A DNA stretch of 12,320 bases from the NCBI GenBank assembly GCA_031265595.1, contig JAISCM010000022.1, positions 1-12,320 of the forward strand. The letters run 5' to 3'. The notes under the pieces are model-generated. The model did no database searches and had not been told where the DNA came from. It worked only from the letters and a program-made list of their open reading frames with translations. The DNA comes from Tannerellaceae bacterium. Its GTDB lineage: Bacteria > Bacteroidota > Bacteroidia > Bacteroidales > Tannerellaceae. Below are positions 1 through 5,867 of this stretch, one piece after another. The translations under genes and the position numbers were made by a program. Positions within the stretch are counted from its first letter, which is position 1. Every line of letters starts with the position of its first letter.

Positions 1-41
1 ATATGCTTTATTCGTTCTTTATCCTGCTCAGGACTTCTCAT
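1..41 (-). CDS. HEPN-domain (HepT/DUF86-like) toxin, N-terminal fragment
   Basis: Only the first 13 codons are inside the window; the gene continues past position 1. It starts with an ATG at 39-41, inside the 3' end of the nucleotidyltransferase gene and in another frame, giving a 14-base overlap. The visible peptide is MRSPEQDKERIKH. This matches the usual start of DUF86/HepT proteins, which open with MR followed by a few residues and a DK-[ED]-R-[IL]-x-H pattern. In this family the HEPN protein is an RNase toxin, or an RNase-fold partner, neutralised by the adjacent MNT nucleotidyltransferase, which adds nucleotides to a tyrosine near its active site. The catalytic RxxxxxxY motif lies outside the window. 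The call rests on a short peptide plus the stereotyped MNT-HEPN overlap. Confidence 0.72.
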   Translation of the reverse strand, partial: MRSPEQDKERIKH

Positions 42-321
42 AAATCAATACTTTATCTCTTTCGGCGGTTTCAAGTGCAAATGATTGCAACATTCCTTCT
101 TCTACTAAGTCTACTTTCCTGCCTGTAATTTGCTCTAAGTTATAGACAATACCTCCATAACGGAAAAGTGTAATTTTTTCATTTGGACAGAAACGTATCA
201 GCATATCGATATCACTTTGGCTGTCTTCTTCATTTCGGGCAAAAGAACCAAATAGCCAAGCCTTTTCTATAGGCGACTTGTCTAATACCGTAATAATATC
301 GTTCAACATGTTTGAGTTCAT
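28..321 (-). CDS. MntA-like minimal nucleotidyltransferase (antitoxin of MNT/HEPN pair)
   Basis: A 97-residue protein with the minimal nucleotidyltransferase fold of the DNA polymerase beta superfamily. The N-terminal part carries the signature GSFARNEEDSQSDIDML, in which GS and the D-x-D pair (SDID) bind nucleotide and metal. A later segment, GRKVDLVEE, supplies the usual third acidic residue. Proteins of this kind pair with HEPN toxins and, where tested, neutralise them by AMPylation; that activity here is inferred. The reading frame stays open to a TTG at 370-372, but that codon lies in the -33 box of a strong promoter, so it cannot be the start. The ATG at 319-321 is chosen; ATG 307-309 is a second possibility. 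The next gene starts within the last codons of this one, suggesting translational coupling. Confidence 0.88.
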   Translation of the reverse strand: MNSNMLNDIITVLDKSPIEKAWLFGSFARNEEDSQSDIDMLIRFCPNEKITLFRYGGIVYNLEQITGRKVDLVEEGMLQSFALETAERDKVLIYEKS

Positions 322-342
322 AATACTACATTCTTTCACTCT

Positions 343-373
343 CAAAAGTACAAAATTATTTTTAATCGGCAAA
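343..373 (-). promoter_or_regulatory. Bacteroidetes-type promoter of the MNT/HEPN module
   Basis: Read on the minus strand, TTTG (370-373) is followed after exactly 19 bases by TACTTTTG (343-350). This is a full match to the Bacteroidetes sigma-ABfr consensus TTTG-N19-TAnnTTTG. Transcription would start near 336, leaving about 15 bases before the ATG at 321. A second -7-like box, TAATTTTG, lies just upstream but has no well-spaced -33 partner. Confidence 0.75.
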
Positions 374-572
374 ATCGGTTAGGCAAAACGATAGACTGGA
401 AGGCTTACTAATAACATTATTAAAGATTATACGCTGTTTCTCTCTCGGATGCAAAACTAAAAGAAGGTTTACAAACAACTACTGCCGGCCATGTATCGTT
501 TTATAGCTTTGTATAGGATAATTTCGTGTATTCGTCGTATCAGTTTACATCACTCTCCCTTATGAGCTAAGT

Positions 573-678
573 GTTTCACCCGGGTGAAACGGTCGTTTCA
601 CGAGGGTGAAACAAGCGTTTCACGGAGGTGAAACAGGCGTTTCACAAGGGTGAAACAGTCAGTTCACATCGGTGAACT
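573..678. repeat. Array of ten alternating 7-bp half-sites, 11-bp period
   Basis: Five 18-bp palindromes start at 573, 595, 617, 639 and 661, exactly 22 bp apart. Units 1-4 have arms GTTTCAC and GTGAAAC; unit 5 has AGTTCAC and GTGAACT, so both arms changed in a matching way. The 4-bp centres (CCGG, GAGG, GGAG, AAGG, ATCG) and the 4-bp spacers between units (GGTC, AAGC, AGGC, AGTC) vary freely. Since centre and spacer are both 4 bp, a half-site recurs every 11 bp in alternating orientation, about one helical turn. A weak further half-site may lie at 562-568 (ATGAGCT) and a loose one at 691-696 (GTGAAC). Candidate roles are a multimeric protein-binding site, an iteron-like site or an RNA hairpin series. 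The repeat is certain; its function is unknown. Confidence 0.95.
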
Positions 679-762
679 GTGGAAAACGGTGTGAACAAAA
701 CAATAAATTATCTTATACAAACCGGTAAAACGATATGTATACGTTACGACTTTTATGAATCC

Positions 763-837
763 TCCCACCTCATAGCTCTGTAAGGGTATGATAATGAATG
801 TATTTATATTACACCCTTGCAGGGCTATGGGGTGGGG
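763..837. repeat. Long imperfect inverted repeat (25-bp arms, 25-nt loop)
   Basis: The arm at 763-787 pairs with 813-837. Of the innermost 24 positions (764-787 with 813-836), 21 are Watson-Crick pairs; the other three, and the outermost position, pair T with G and would be G-U pairs in a plus-strand RNA. Inside the loop, 789-793 can pair further with 807-811. There is no T-run directly after the stem, so it does not look like a terminator. The structure fits a hairpin end of a small nonautonomous element or a structured RNA. Confidence 0.8.
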
Positions 838-853
838 CGCCGGTCGATAGATA

Positions 854-982
854 GGGTTGAAACCCCATCCTTAGCTCTTTATTCCTTACAGGAATCAGCC
901 ACGCTGTGGCTGGATGCGTTTTTCCACACTACACCGGCCGGTGGAAGCAAATTGCAAGGGTGGAACGACCACGTTCCACCCT
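854..982. repeat. Chain of small hairpins, possibly REP-like
   Basis: Consecutive inverted repeats occur here: GGGTT/AACCC (854-858, 861-865), ATTCC/GGAAT (881-885, 891-895), CAGCCAC/GTGGCTG with a 3-base loop (896-902, 906-912), TTCCAC/GTGGAA (922-927, 941-946) around the 12-bp palindrome CACCGGCCGGTG (932-943), and a perfect 11-bp stem AGGGTGGAACG/CGTTCCACCCT with loop ACCA (957-967, 972-982). The motif GGTGGAACG occurs in this last stem and again near 1023-1031. Such hairpin strings resemble REP-type elements mobilised by TnpA-REP transposases; no such transposase is visible here. Confidence 0.7.
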
Positions 983-1039
983 GCTTCCCGCTTCTGCAAA
1001 GGGTTTGAGGCCCCTGGTGGAAGGTGGAACGTAGCTATT

Positions 1040-1066
1040 AAAAAGCCCTGGTAGTACGTATAGGGC
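1040..1066 (-). terminator. Rho-independent terminator of the ATPase operon
   Basis: On the minus strand, GCCCT (1062-1066) and AGGGC (1045-1049) form a 5-bp GC-rich stem around a 12-base loop, followed at once by TTTTT (1040-1044). It begins 7 bases after the stop codon of the 277-residue gene. The stem is short, so efficiency is uncertain. Confidence 0.6.
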
Positions 1067-1073
1067 ATTGAAT

Positions 1074-1907
1074 CTAATCACTTAATTTATGTTCTAAGTC
1101 AAACCTCAGTACATAAAATATTCCATTATCCACGTATCCGAAGCAACGATACTTCCTACTTGTTCTGAATTTGTGAATTTTATAGGGAATATCTTTAAAT
1201 ATGTTGTCATTGTCGGGATAAGGTTTATAATCCAACGCATCATCTACACCTATTTGTTGCCATGACAATGCTGTAAACTTTCTGAATCCATCAATAAATA
1301 AGCGTTCATCTTCTTTTTTCAAAAGTGAAAAGCTCTCTTTCTCGTCGATTTTCGAGAAGTCTAATTTCCCTCCTGCAAACTTTCTCATACAATATTCCCG
1401 GCAGTTGAGAACCTCTCTTTTCCATGCAATTTCAGTATAATGCCCTTTATCAAAGAAATTATCAACCTTAATTTCCGTATCATTTTTTATTATTGACAAC
1501 TGAGTCATTGAAAAGTCCGGATGCACAAAAGAGATTATCACCTTATCCCGCTCACAGGCTTCGGCGATAGAATAATTACATACGTTATTACCATGGCAGA
1601 TGTAAGAGCAATCCGCCGCATGCTGTCTACTATCTTCCCAATAAGGATTTTCGAATAAGGCAACTAATAGAGACTTGAATTTTCTAATTTCATCGTATAA
1701 GCGCGAAGCCGGGCCTACCATGATGTCGTAAACAGACGTTTCCGCATCAATCTTAGCTGAGAATAAATCATATTTTTTGAGAAGAATATCTTTTGTGTTG
1801 TCTACCTCTTTTAGCGCCGCTACTAACGGAGGCAGAGCCTCATTCACAAATTGCTCCGAAGAAGCAAATTGCCCGCTTACTGACAATTCATTAATAAGTA
1901 TCTCCAT
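1074..1907 (-). CDS. Unrecognised protein, candidate effector partner of the upstream ATPase
   Basis: A 277-residue protein that I cannot assign to a named family. It begins MEILINELSVSGQF and has a helical N-terminal part (about 1-85), then a cysteine/histidine-rich stretch around residues 96-118 (H96, C100, C104, H105, C110, C118). The last 35 residues, with the pattern F-R-x-S-x-x-Y-R-x-F-G (247-257) then F-Y-V-L-x-F-D-x-x-H-K-L-S-D (264-277), resemble the final strands of compact nuclease or RelE/HigB-like toxin folds; this likeness is by eye only. There is no signal peptide or membrane segment, so it should be cytoplasmic. It starts two bases after the stop of the ATPase gene and ends at a probable terminator, so the two are one transcription unit. 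The context suggests an effector or nuclease controlled by the ATPase, as in two-gene defence modules. Confidence 0.75.
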   Translation of the reverse strand: MEILINELSVSGQFASSEQFVNEALPPLVAALKEVDNTKDILLKKYDLFSAKIDAETSVYDIMVGPASRLYDEIRKFKSLLVALFENPYWEDSRQHAADCSYICHGNNVCNYSIAEACERDKVIISFVHPDFSMTQLSIIKNDTEIKVDNFFDKGHYTEIAWKREVLNCREYCMRKFAGGKLDFSKIDEKESFSLLKKEDERLFIDGFRKFTALSWQQIGVDDALDYKPYPDNDNIFKDIPYKIHKFRTSRKYRCFGYVDNGIFYVLRFDLEHKLSD

Positions 1908-1909
1908 GC

Positions 1910-3037
1910 TTAAAGCCCTAATAAAGTATCCAGATCATCATCGAACTGATCAAAGAGGCCTTTTTGATAATTCAATATCCTGCCTTTATCAGAAAGTTGG
2001 ATTTCTGTATGCTTCGATACATTTCTTTCGTCCAGTTCGAAATAATGTATTTTCACATTTTCTTTTTCTATTTTATTGGCCGCTATGGCTTTTCGTATTC
2101 CATTAAAAATATGGTCGCTATGGGTTTCTACAAATACCTGTATGCCACTTTTGGCTGCCAGCGCAATGAGTTCGGCTAATTTGGATTGGCCGCGTGGATG
2201 CAAGTGGGCTTCGGGGTTTTCTACTATCAACAAGGCTCCCGGCTCTGCTGAAAGCAAGGCTACAATAATAGACAGAGAACAGGAAATACCAAACCCAATA
2301 TTTTTGGTTTGTAAGCCTTCTATTGGAGGATTGGCGCCAACGCCGCTATATCCATATTCAATACTTACTTTGTCAGCCTTTTTCTCTGGTTTAATAGTTA
2401 CACGGGGGCTTATTTCTCCCTCCCATGCGACCGTTTGTTCTAATAATTTTTTACCGGAAACGTCTGGGTGTAATAGTAGTTCCGATTTCACCTCAAAGCC
2501 TTTGTTTTCGCCATAATATTCCAGAAAGTGGGCAACTAACTCTCCTTGTCCGTAGTTTAGCGAGAGCTGTTTCTCTGTTTCTACGGCATACGTATCCATT
2601 GGATATAGGTTTAACCCCGCCCACCTTGCTGCGCTCAGATACTGAAATTTAGTTGTAAATAAAGGCAAACGAAGCAGATCGCCTTCTAAGATCATACGTT
2701 TCTTTTGGGGCAAAAAGGTATCTTCGTCCCTGTTTTGGGTAGTAAAACAGAAATTGTATTTCTCCCCATCATCTATAGTCAATGAAAATGATACCTCCTC
2801 CTCATCTGTGAAACGGTGTAGCGCATCTTTTCCTTTTCCTATATCGCATAAAGGAACATTCAAATCCAATCCGGTACTTAAACGGCCTTTCTGAAAACTT
2901 TGCCTTAGCAAGAGTAGGGATTGCAACACACTCGATTTCCCGGAATTATTGATGCCGGTAAGTAATGTCAAAGCGCCGGTAGATAATACGGTATTCCGGT
3001 GCGATTTAAAGTTCGAAATTTTCAATTCTGTTATCAT
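1910..3037 (-). CDS. SMC/OLD-like AAA ATPase with DUF3696-like C-terminus
   Basis: A 375-residue ABC/SMC-type ATPase. The start, MITELKISNFKSH, is the typical first strand and turn of RecF/SMC-like ATPases. Walker A is GINNSGKSS (28-36), a signature-like segment lies at NIGFGISCS (246-254), Walker B is ALLIVENPEAHLHP (268-281), and the H-loop/switch region is VETHSDHIFNGIR (303-315). The last 45 residues, ending KGLFDQFDDDLDTLLGL, match what I know of DUF3696. A single-polypeptide ATPase with no long coiled coil suggests dimerisation on ATP, as in PtuA, AriA or RloA-like defence ATPases. It is the first gene of a two-gene unit with the unknown protein behind it. No good promoter was found in the 38 bases separating it from the META-domain gene, so read-through from that gene is possible. 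A link to phage defence is inferred from architecture alone. Confidence 0.88.
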   Translation of the reverse strand: MITELKISNFKSHRNTVLSTGALTLLTGINNSGKSSVLQSLLLLRQSFQKGRLSTGLDLNVPLCDIGKGKDALHRFTDEEEVSFSLTIDDGEKYNFCFTTQNRDEDTFLPQKKRMILEGDLLRLPLFTTKFQYLSAARWAGLNLYPMDTYAVETEKQLSLNYGQGELVAHFLEYYGENKGFEVKSELLLHPDVSGKKLLEQTVAWEGEISPRVTIKPEKKADKVSIEYGYSGVGANPPIEGLQTKNIGFGISCSLSIIVALLSAEPGALLIVENPEAHLHPRGQSKLAELIALAAKSGIQVFVETHSDHIFNGIRKAIAANKIEKENVKIHYFELDERNVSKHTEIQLSDKGRILNYQKGLFDQFDDDLDTLLGL

Positions 3038-3075
3038 TGCTTACTTTGTTGGGTTGTGGATACAATCGGCACAGA

Positions 3076-3519
3076 CTATGGGAGTCTCTTCTCGATAACG
3101 ATCAGTTTACGCCCGTCTGTGTCATAAAAGGCAAATGATTGGGCGGTGTTCTCCGGATCATCTTCTTTGTCGAAACGGGCTACCTTGTCCAGTGTTTTTA
3201 ATAATTCGTCTTCGTAGCGCATATCCATACAGGCCATGCGGGTAGCGATTATGCGCGAAAACGCTATGTCGTTGCCGGGTGATCCATCGTATTCTATTTT
3301 GCCCGATATACGGTTGCAGCCTGCATTGCCGGATACGGTCTTGTCGTTCATATCAAATACGATCAGTTGTTTTGTTTCTTCCGGGTTCAGTTCTGCGCCG
3401 TTCAGTTCTACAATATACCATTCACCGTCCAGCCCTGCCGGTGTACTCATTGCCGCTTGTTTTGATTTGCATCCGGCCAAAGCTACCAGTACGATCGCTA
3501 AAAATAATACTCTCTTCAT
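3076..3519 (-). CDS. META-domain (HslJ-like) lipoprotein
   Basis: A 147-residue exported lipoprotein. The N-terminus MKRVLFLAIVLVALAGCKSK has a positively charged start, a hydrophobic stretch and the lipobox LAGC, with Cys17 as the lipidation site. The rest (about residues 28-145) is one META domain: LDGEWYIVELNG at the start, the conserved GNAGCNRISG segment in the middle and TRMACMDM afterwards. META/HslJ proteins are small beta-rich envelope proteins; E. coli HslJ is linked to novobiocin resistance and heat shock, but a molecular activity is not established. The start is fixed by the signal peptide. It lies 144 bases downstream of the NAD-kinase-like gene in the same direction, and I found only weak promoter-like sequence in front of it. 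Confidence 0.9.
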   Translation of the reverse strand: MKRVLFLAIVLVALAGCKSKQAAMSTPAGLDGEWYIVELNGAELNPEETKQLIVFDMNDKTVSGNAGCNRISGKIEYDGSPGNDIAFSRIIATRMACMDMRYEDELLKTLDKVARFDKEDDPENTAQSFAFYDTDGRKLIVIEKRLP

Positions 3520-3635
3520 AATTTTATTTCATTTAGTAATACCACTCAGTAAATAAGACACAAATAAAGACAACTTGTTCATACCTACACGGCTATTTAA
3601 TATTAATTAACGGCATGCGCTTTGTAGCAGGCTTT

Positions 3636-3651
3636 GCGGCTGATCCGCCGC
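3636..3651. repeat. Small GC-rich hairpin after the NAD-kinase-like gene
   Basis: GCGGC (3636-3640) and GCCGC (3647-3651) form a 5-bp stem with a 6-base loop, 12 bases beyond the stop codon of the minus-strand kinase-like gene. No T-run follows on the minus strand, so it is at most a weak or factor-dependent terminator or an mRNA 3' stabiliser. Confidence 0.35.
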
Positions 3652-3663
3652 TGTAGGTTGTTC

Positions 3664-4587
3664 CTATCGCGGCTTGACGAGTGTGGCCGTTTCGCCGGCG
3701 ATTCCAATGGTTGCGGTAGTTCCGCTGTTGAAACGTAAAAAGTCGGATTCGATGCCATCGCTGAAAATTACGCCGTTCGAAGGCATGAACGATTCGATAC
3801 GCAAGGGCTGCCTGTCGCTGATAAGCCCTATTACAACACCGGCCTGTGTACGAATGCTTTTGAAAGGTTCTCTTACGGCAAACAACAGCAACCGGCCGTT
3901 CAGCACAGGGCGTTCGGAGGGAAGGCTTTCAGCAAAGAATCCGGTTACGCCAGCGGCCATATTGAATACCGAGCTGATCCATCCGGTAGCTCCTGCGGCC
4001 GTGGAGACGATCACTCCGCTGGACGATTGCTCTTCCGACTGCCCTTCGTACGAAATCCGGTAACGGGCCGAAATATGCGAAGAGGCCCCGATAAACAGAT
4101 CATTGAAAGCCAGCAGGCGTTGGCCGTCATTCAGGCGGGCTTCGGCAAAGTGCATCACTTGTTTGTGATACTGCCCTGCCATGACGTCTTCTACGCCGCC
4201 CATGAAATCGGCAACGGTGTAAGGGAGCAACACGCCGTCGTACCGCCTGGGGTCGGGATTAACGGCTACCATCGGGATGCCTTGCGCGTATTTAGCCGTA
4301 TTGGCCACTAAGCCGTCTTGCCCGATGACGATAATCAGGTTCTTCTCCGAAAAAAGATAGGAAGGCAGGAAAGAACGCTCCACTATCTTATGCTTTATCA
4401 CGTTAGACAACTGCAATTGAAGCTTGTGGAGCGATTCATGGAAAACGTCGTCTTCGCGCTCGTAGTCTGCAAAGCTTCCGCCCTGGGTCTCGATATAAAA
4501 CTTAGCCTGCGATTTGGTATTGAAACGTTCTTTCAGGGCTTCGAGCCTTGTTTTGTTCTTTACGATGATGGCGTATTCCGGTTTCAT
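3664..4587 (-). CDS. NAD-kinase-fold protein (ATP-NAD kinase/sugar kinase-like)
   Basis: A 307-residue cytoplasmic protein with the fold of ATP-NAD kinases and diacylglycerol kinases. The hallmark GGDG appears as GQDG (89-92), after the strand NLIIVI; the Asp is kept. ND (162-163) stands where NAD kinases have NE. SSGVIVSTAAGATGW (189-203) corresponds to the DGxxVSTPTGSTAY loop, but the leading Asp and the Pro-Thr are replaced. FSDG (275-278) matches the C-terminal D-G motif. These changes suggest a substrate other than NAD or a weak or lost kinase function; Bacteroidetes homologues are often labelled sugar kinase. It is not expected to be the housekeeping NAD kinase. The gene starts 15 bases after the SPFH gene and shares its promoter, so it probably acts with that protein. 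Confidence 0.8.
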   Translation of the reverse strand: MKPEYAIIVKNKTRLEALKERFNTKSQAKFYIETQGGSFADYEREDDVFHESLHKLQLQLSNVIKHKIVERSFLPSYLFSEKNLIIVIGQDGLVANTAKYAQGIPMVAVNPDPRRYDGVLLPYTVADFMGGVEDVMAGQYHKQVMHFAEARLNDGQRLLAFNDLFIGASSHISARYRISYEGQSEEQSSSGVIVSTAAGATGWISSVFNMAAGVTGFFAESLPSERPVLNGRLLLFAVREPFKSIRTQAGVVIGLISDRQPLRIESFMPSNGVIFSDGIESDFLRFNSGTTATIGIAGETATLVKPR

Positions 4588-4602
4588 CTTCTGTTCTTAT
4601 TT

Positions 4603-5610
4603 TTATTCGGAGTCGATGATTGCGTTCAGCAGATCGGGCGTAATATTCAAGGTGCCTATCTTTTCGGCATTCTCGGCCAGTTGCCTGAAAGCTAAAGCGA
4701 TGTTGCTCTGCGGGTCGTTCCGGCCACTCATAGCCGTCAGGGTTTTCCAGTCTATTTCTTTATAAGGTTTCAGGGTTGTTTCGATTATATAGCCTTTTAC
4801 TTCGGCCTCTTTTTTATCGTTCTCTGTCTTTTGCCTGATAAGTACTTTGCGTTGTTCTTCTATGGCAATATCAGCTTCTATGGTCATTTCGCGCAGCCTG
4901 CGTTCGTTCTCCTTGCGTTGTACTTCGGATTCCATCCGCTTTTCGTCTATCTGTTTTTGTTTTTCTTCTATGGCAATTTCGGTATTTAGCTCCGATTCGC
5001 GGATTCTGCGTTCCTGTTCTACGGCAAAGTTTCTGCGTTCGTAGATCGCGTGGTCGGCTTCTTGCTGGAGTAATTCGCGGGTTTCTGTCTCCAACGCCTT
5101 TTCCATTTCGGGCGTTGCCTTTACGGCCAATACATTCGCCCCCGGCGCTTCTACCCCCAGCAAACGGATCAGGGAAGACGATGTAAGGCCTTCCAATATC
5201 CGTTTCTCTATCTCCTTGGCCGAACGAATCGCCTCTTTCAGGCGTATTCCGTGAATAAAAGAAGAGGTAGCCGTTTGCGCTTCATTGATAATTCGCTGGT
5301 TTAACTTCTCGATATCATTCTTCTTATACATACCGGACTTGGTAAGCGTAAAATCAAGTACCCCGGCAAGCGCCTTCGGATTAATTACCTGATATGTAAT
5401 TTGTCCCTGAATCGTAACCGTTTGATAATCGCTGGTCGTTTCCTGAAAAATAAAGGGTAGATCATTACTTCCCATCGGAATAGCAACAATCGAACTATTC
5501 GGTGAATAATAGAAAAACGACAACCCTCTCCCTTCTTTCCGTATAGCGCCGCCTACAAAGTGGAAAACGTACGTCATTGCGTCGAACTTAATATGCCTTA
5601 TCCCAAACAT
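4603..5610 (-). CDS. SPFH/band-7 domain protein with long coiled coil
   Basis: A 335-residue protein of the SPFH (stomatin, prohibitin, flotillin, HflK/C) superfamily. Residues about 10-175 form the SPFH domain, with the strand-rich part IVAIPMGSNDLPFIFQETTSDYQTVTIQGQITYQV and then helices. Residues about 175-275 are a highly charged Glu/Lys/Arg coiled coil containing a 36-residue internal repeat (IAIEEKQK at 212, IAIEEQRK at 248). The C-terminal 60 residues form a small helical tail. Unlike most stomatins, it has no N-terminal membrane segment, so membrane contact would be peripheral or through a partner. SPFH proteins assemble into rings that organise membrane microdomains or proteases. It is the first gene of an operon with the NAD-kinase-like gene and sits behind a clear promoter. 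Confidence 0.88.
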   Translation of the reverse strand: MFGIRHIKFDAMTYVFHFVGGAIRKEGRGLSFFYYSPNSSIVAIPMGSNDLPFIFQETTSDYQTVTIQGQITYQVINPKALAGVLDFTLTKSGMYKKNDIEKLNQRIINEAQTATSSFIHGIRLKEAIRSAKEIEKRILEGLTSSSLIRLLGVEAPGANVLAVKATPEMEKALETETRELLQQEADHAIYERRNFAVEQERRIRESELNTEIAIEEKQKQIDEKRMESEVQRKENERRLREMTIEADIAIEEQRKVLIRQKTENDKKEAEVKGYIIETTLKPYKEIDWKTLTAMSGRNDPQSNIALAFRQLAENAEKIGTLNITPDLLNAIIDSE

Positions 5611-5639
5611 AGCCTTACTTTTTTAGTTAGTTAATACCA

Positions 5640-5672
5640 CAAAATTAATCATACCACCCATAGATTCCCAAC
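5640..5672 (-). promoter_or_regulatory. Promoter of the SPFH/kinase-like operon
   Basis: On the minus strand, GTTG (5669-5672) stands 21 bases before TAATTTTG (5640-5647). The latter is a full match to the Bacteroidetes -7 box TAnnTTTG, and the former is one base from the -33 TTTG. Transcription would start near 5633, about 22 bases before the ATG at 5610. Confidence 0.62.
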
Positions 5673-5816
5673 TGAAATCATAAAAAAACATAATTGCCCA
5701 ACCCCCGCTATCCCCTCGCCTTTTATACAGATGCGGAGATAAATACCGGAATATCAAAACATAACAAGGATACAGCCGGCGAATAGTTACATAATTTAAC
5801 ATCCAGAATCCCGGTC

Positions 5817-5841
5817 GTTTATTTTTTTTTATTTTTATTTG
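5817..5841 (+). promoter_or_regulatory. Weak candidate promoter of the ADP-ribosylglycohydrolase operon
   Basis: GTTT (5817-5820) and, 13 bases on, TTTATTTG (5834-5841) are imperfect matches to the Bacteroidetes -33 and -7 boxes; the spacing is short and the -7 box has one mismatch. They frame a nearly pure A/T tract just upstream of the gene, which starts at 5868. The position is right for a promoter, but the exact boxes are uncertain. The rest of the divergent gap (5673-5816) shows nothing recognisable. Confidence 0.3.
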
Positions 5842-5867
5842 CAGCCGGGAATTATAAACTATACAAG

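Larger units (their letters stand above)
374..1039. other. Gene-free, repeat-rich intergenic region
   Basis: About 670 bases between the MNT promoter and the terminator of the ATPase operon contain no convincing protein gene. The left part (374-572) is AT-rich and plain, apart from copies of AAAACGATA at 385-393 and, inverted, at 494-502; a third copy lies at 727-735. The centre carries the half-site array (573-678). The right part (763-982) is a chain of inverted repeats. An open frame at 817-1008 starts with TTG and runs straight through these hairpins, so it is not called. The hairpin content suggests a noncoding mobile or structured element, but no transposase or other known partner gene lies beside it. 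Confidence 0.7.

Noticed and set aside
504..511. Plus-strand promoter (TAGCTTTG) reading into the half-site array
   Set aside because: The -7 box fits TAnnTTTG, but no -33 TTTG lies at the required distance; a lone 6-base match is expected by chance in AT-rich DNA.
573..678. CRISPR array
   Set aside because: The conserved parts are 7-bp arms with 4-bp variable fillers; CRISPR repeats are 21 bp or longer with spacers of about 30 bp, and no cas gene is nearby.
763..837. Bidirectional transcription terminator
   Set aside because: The stem is long, but neither side is followed by a T-run, and the loop is 25 bases.
817..1008. 63-codon plus-strand open frame
   Set aside because: It starts with TTG, has no promoter or ribosome binding site, and its sequence is made of the hairpin stems of a noncoding repeat block.
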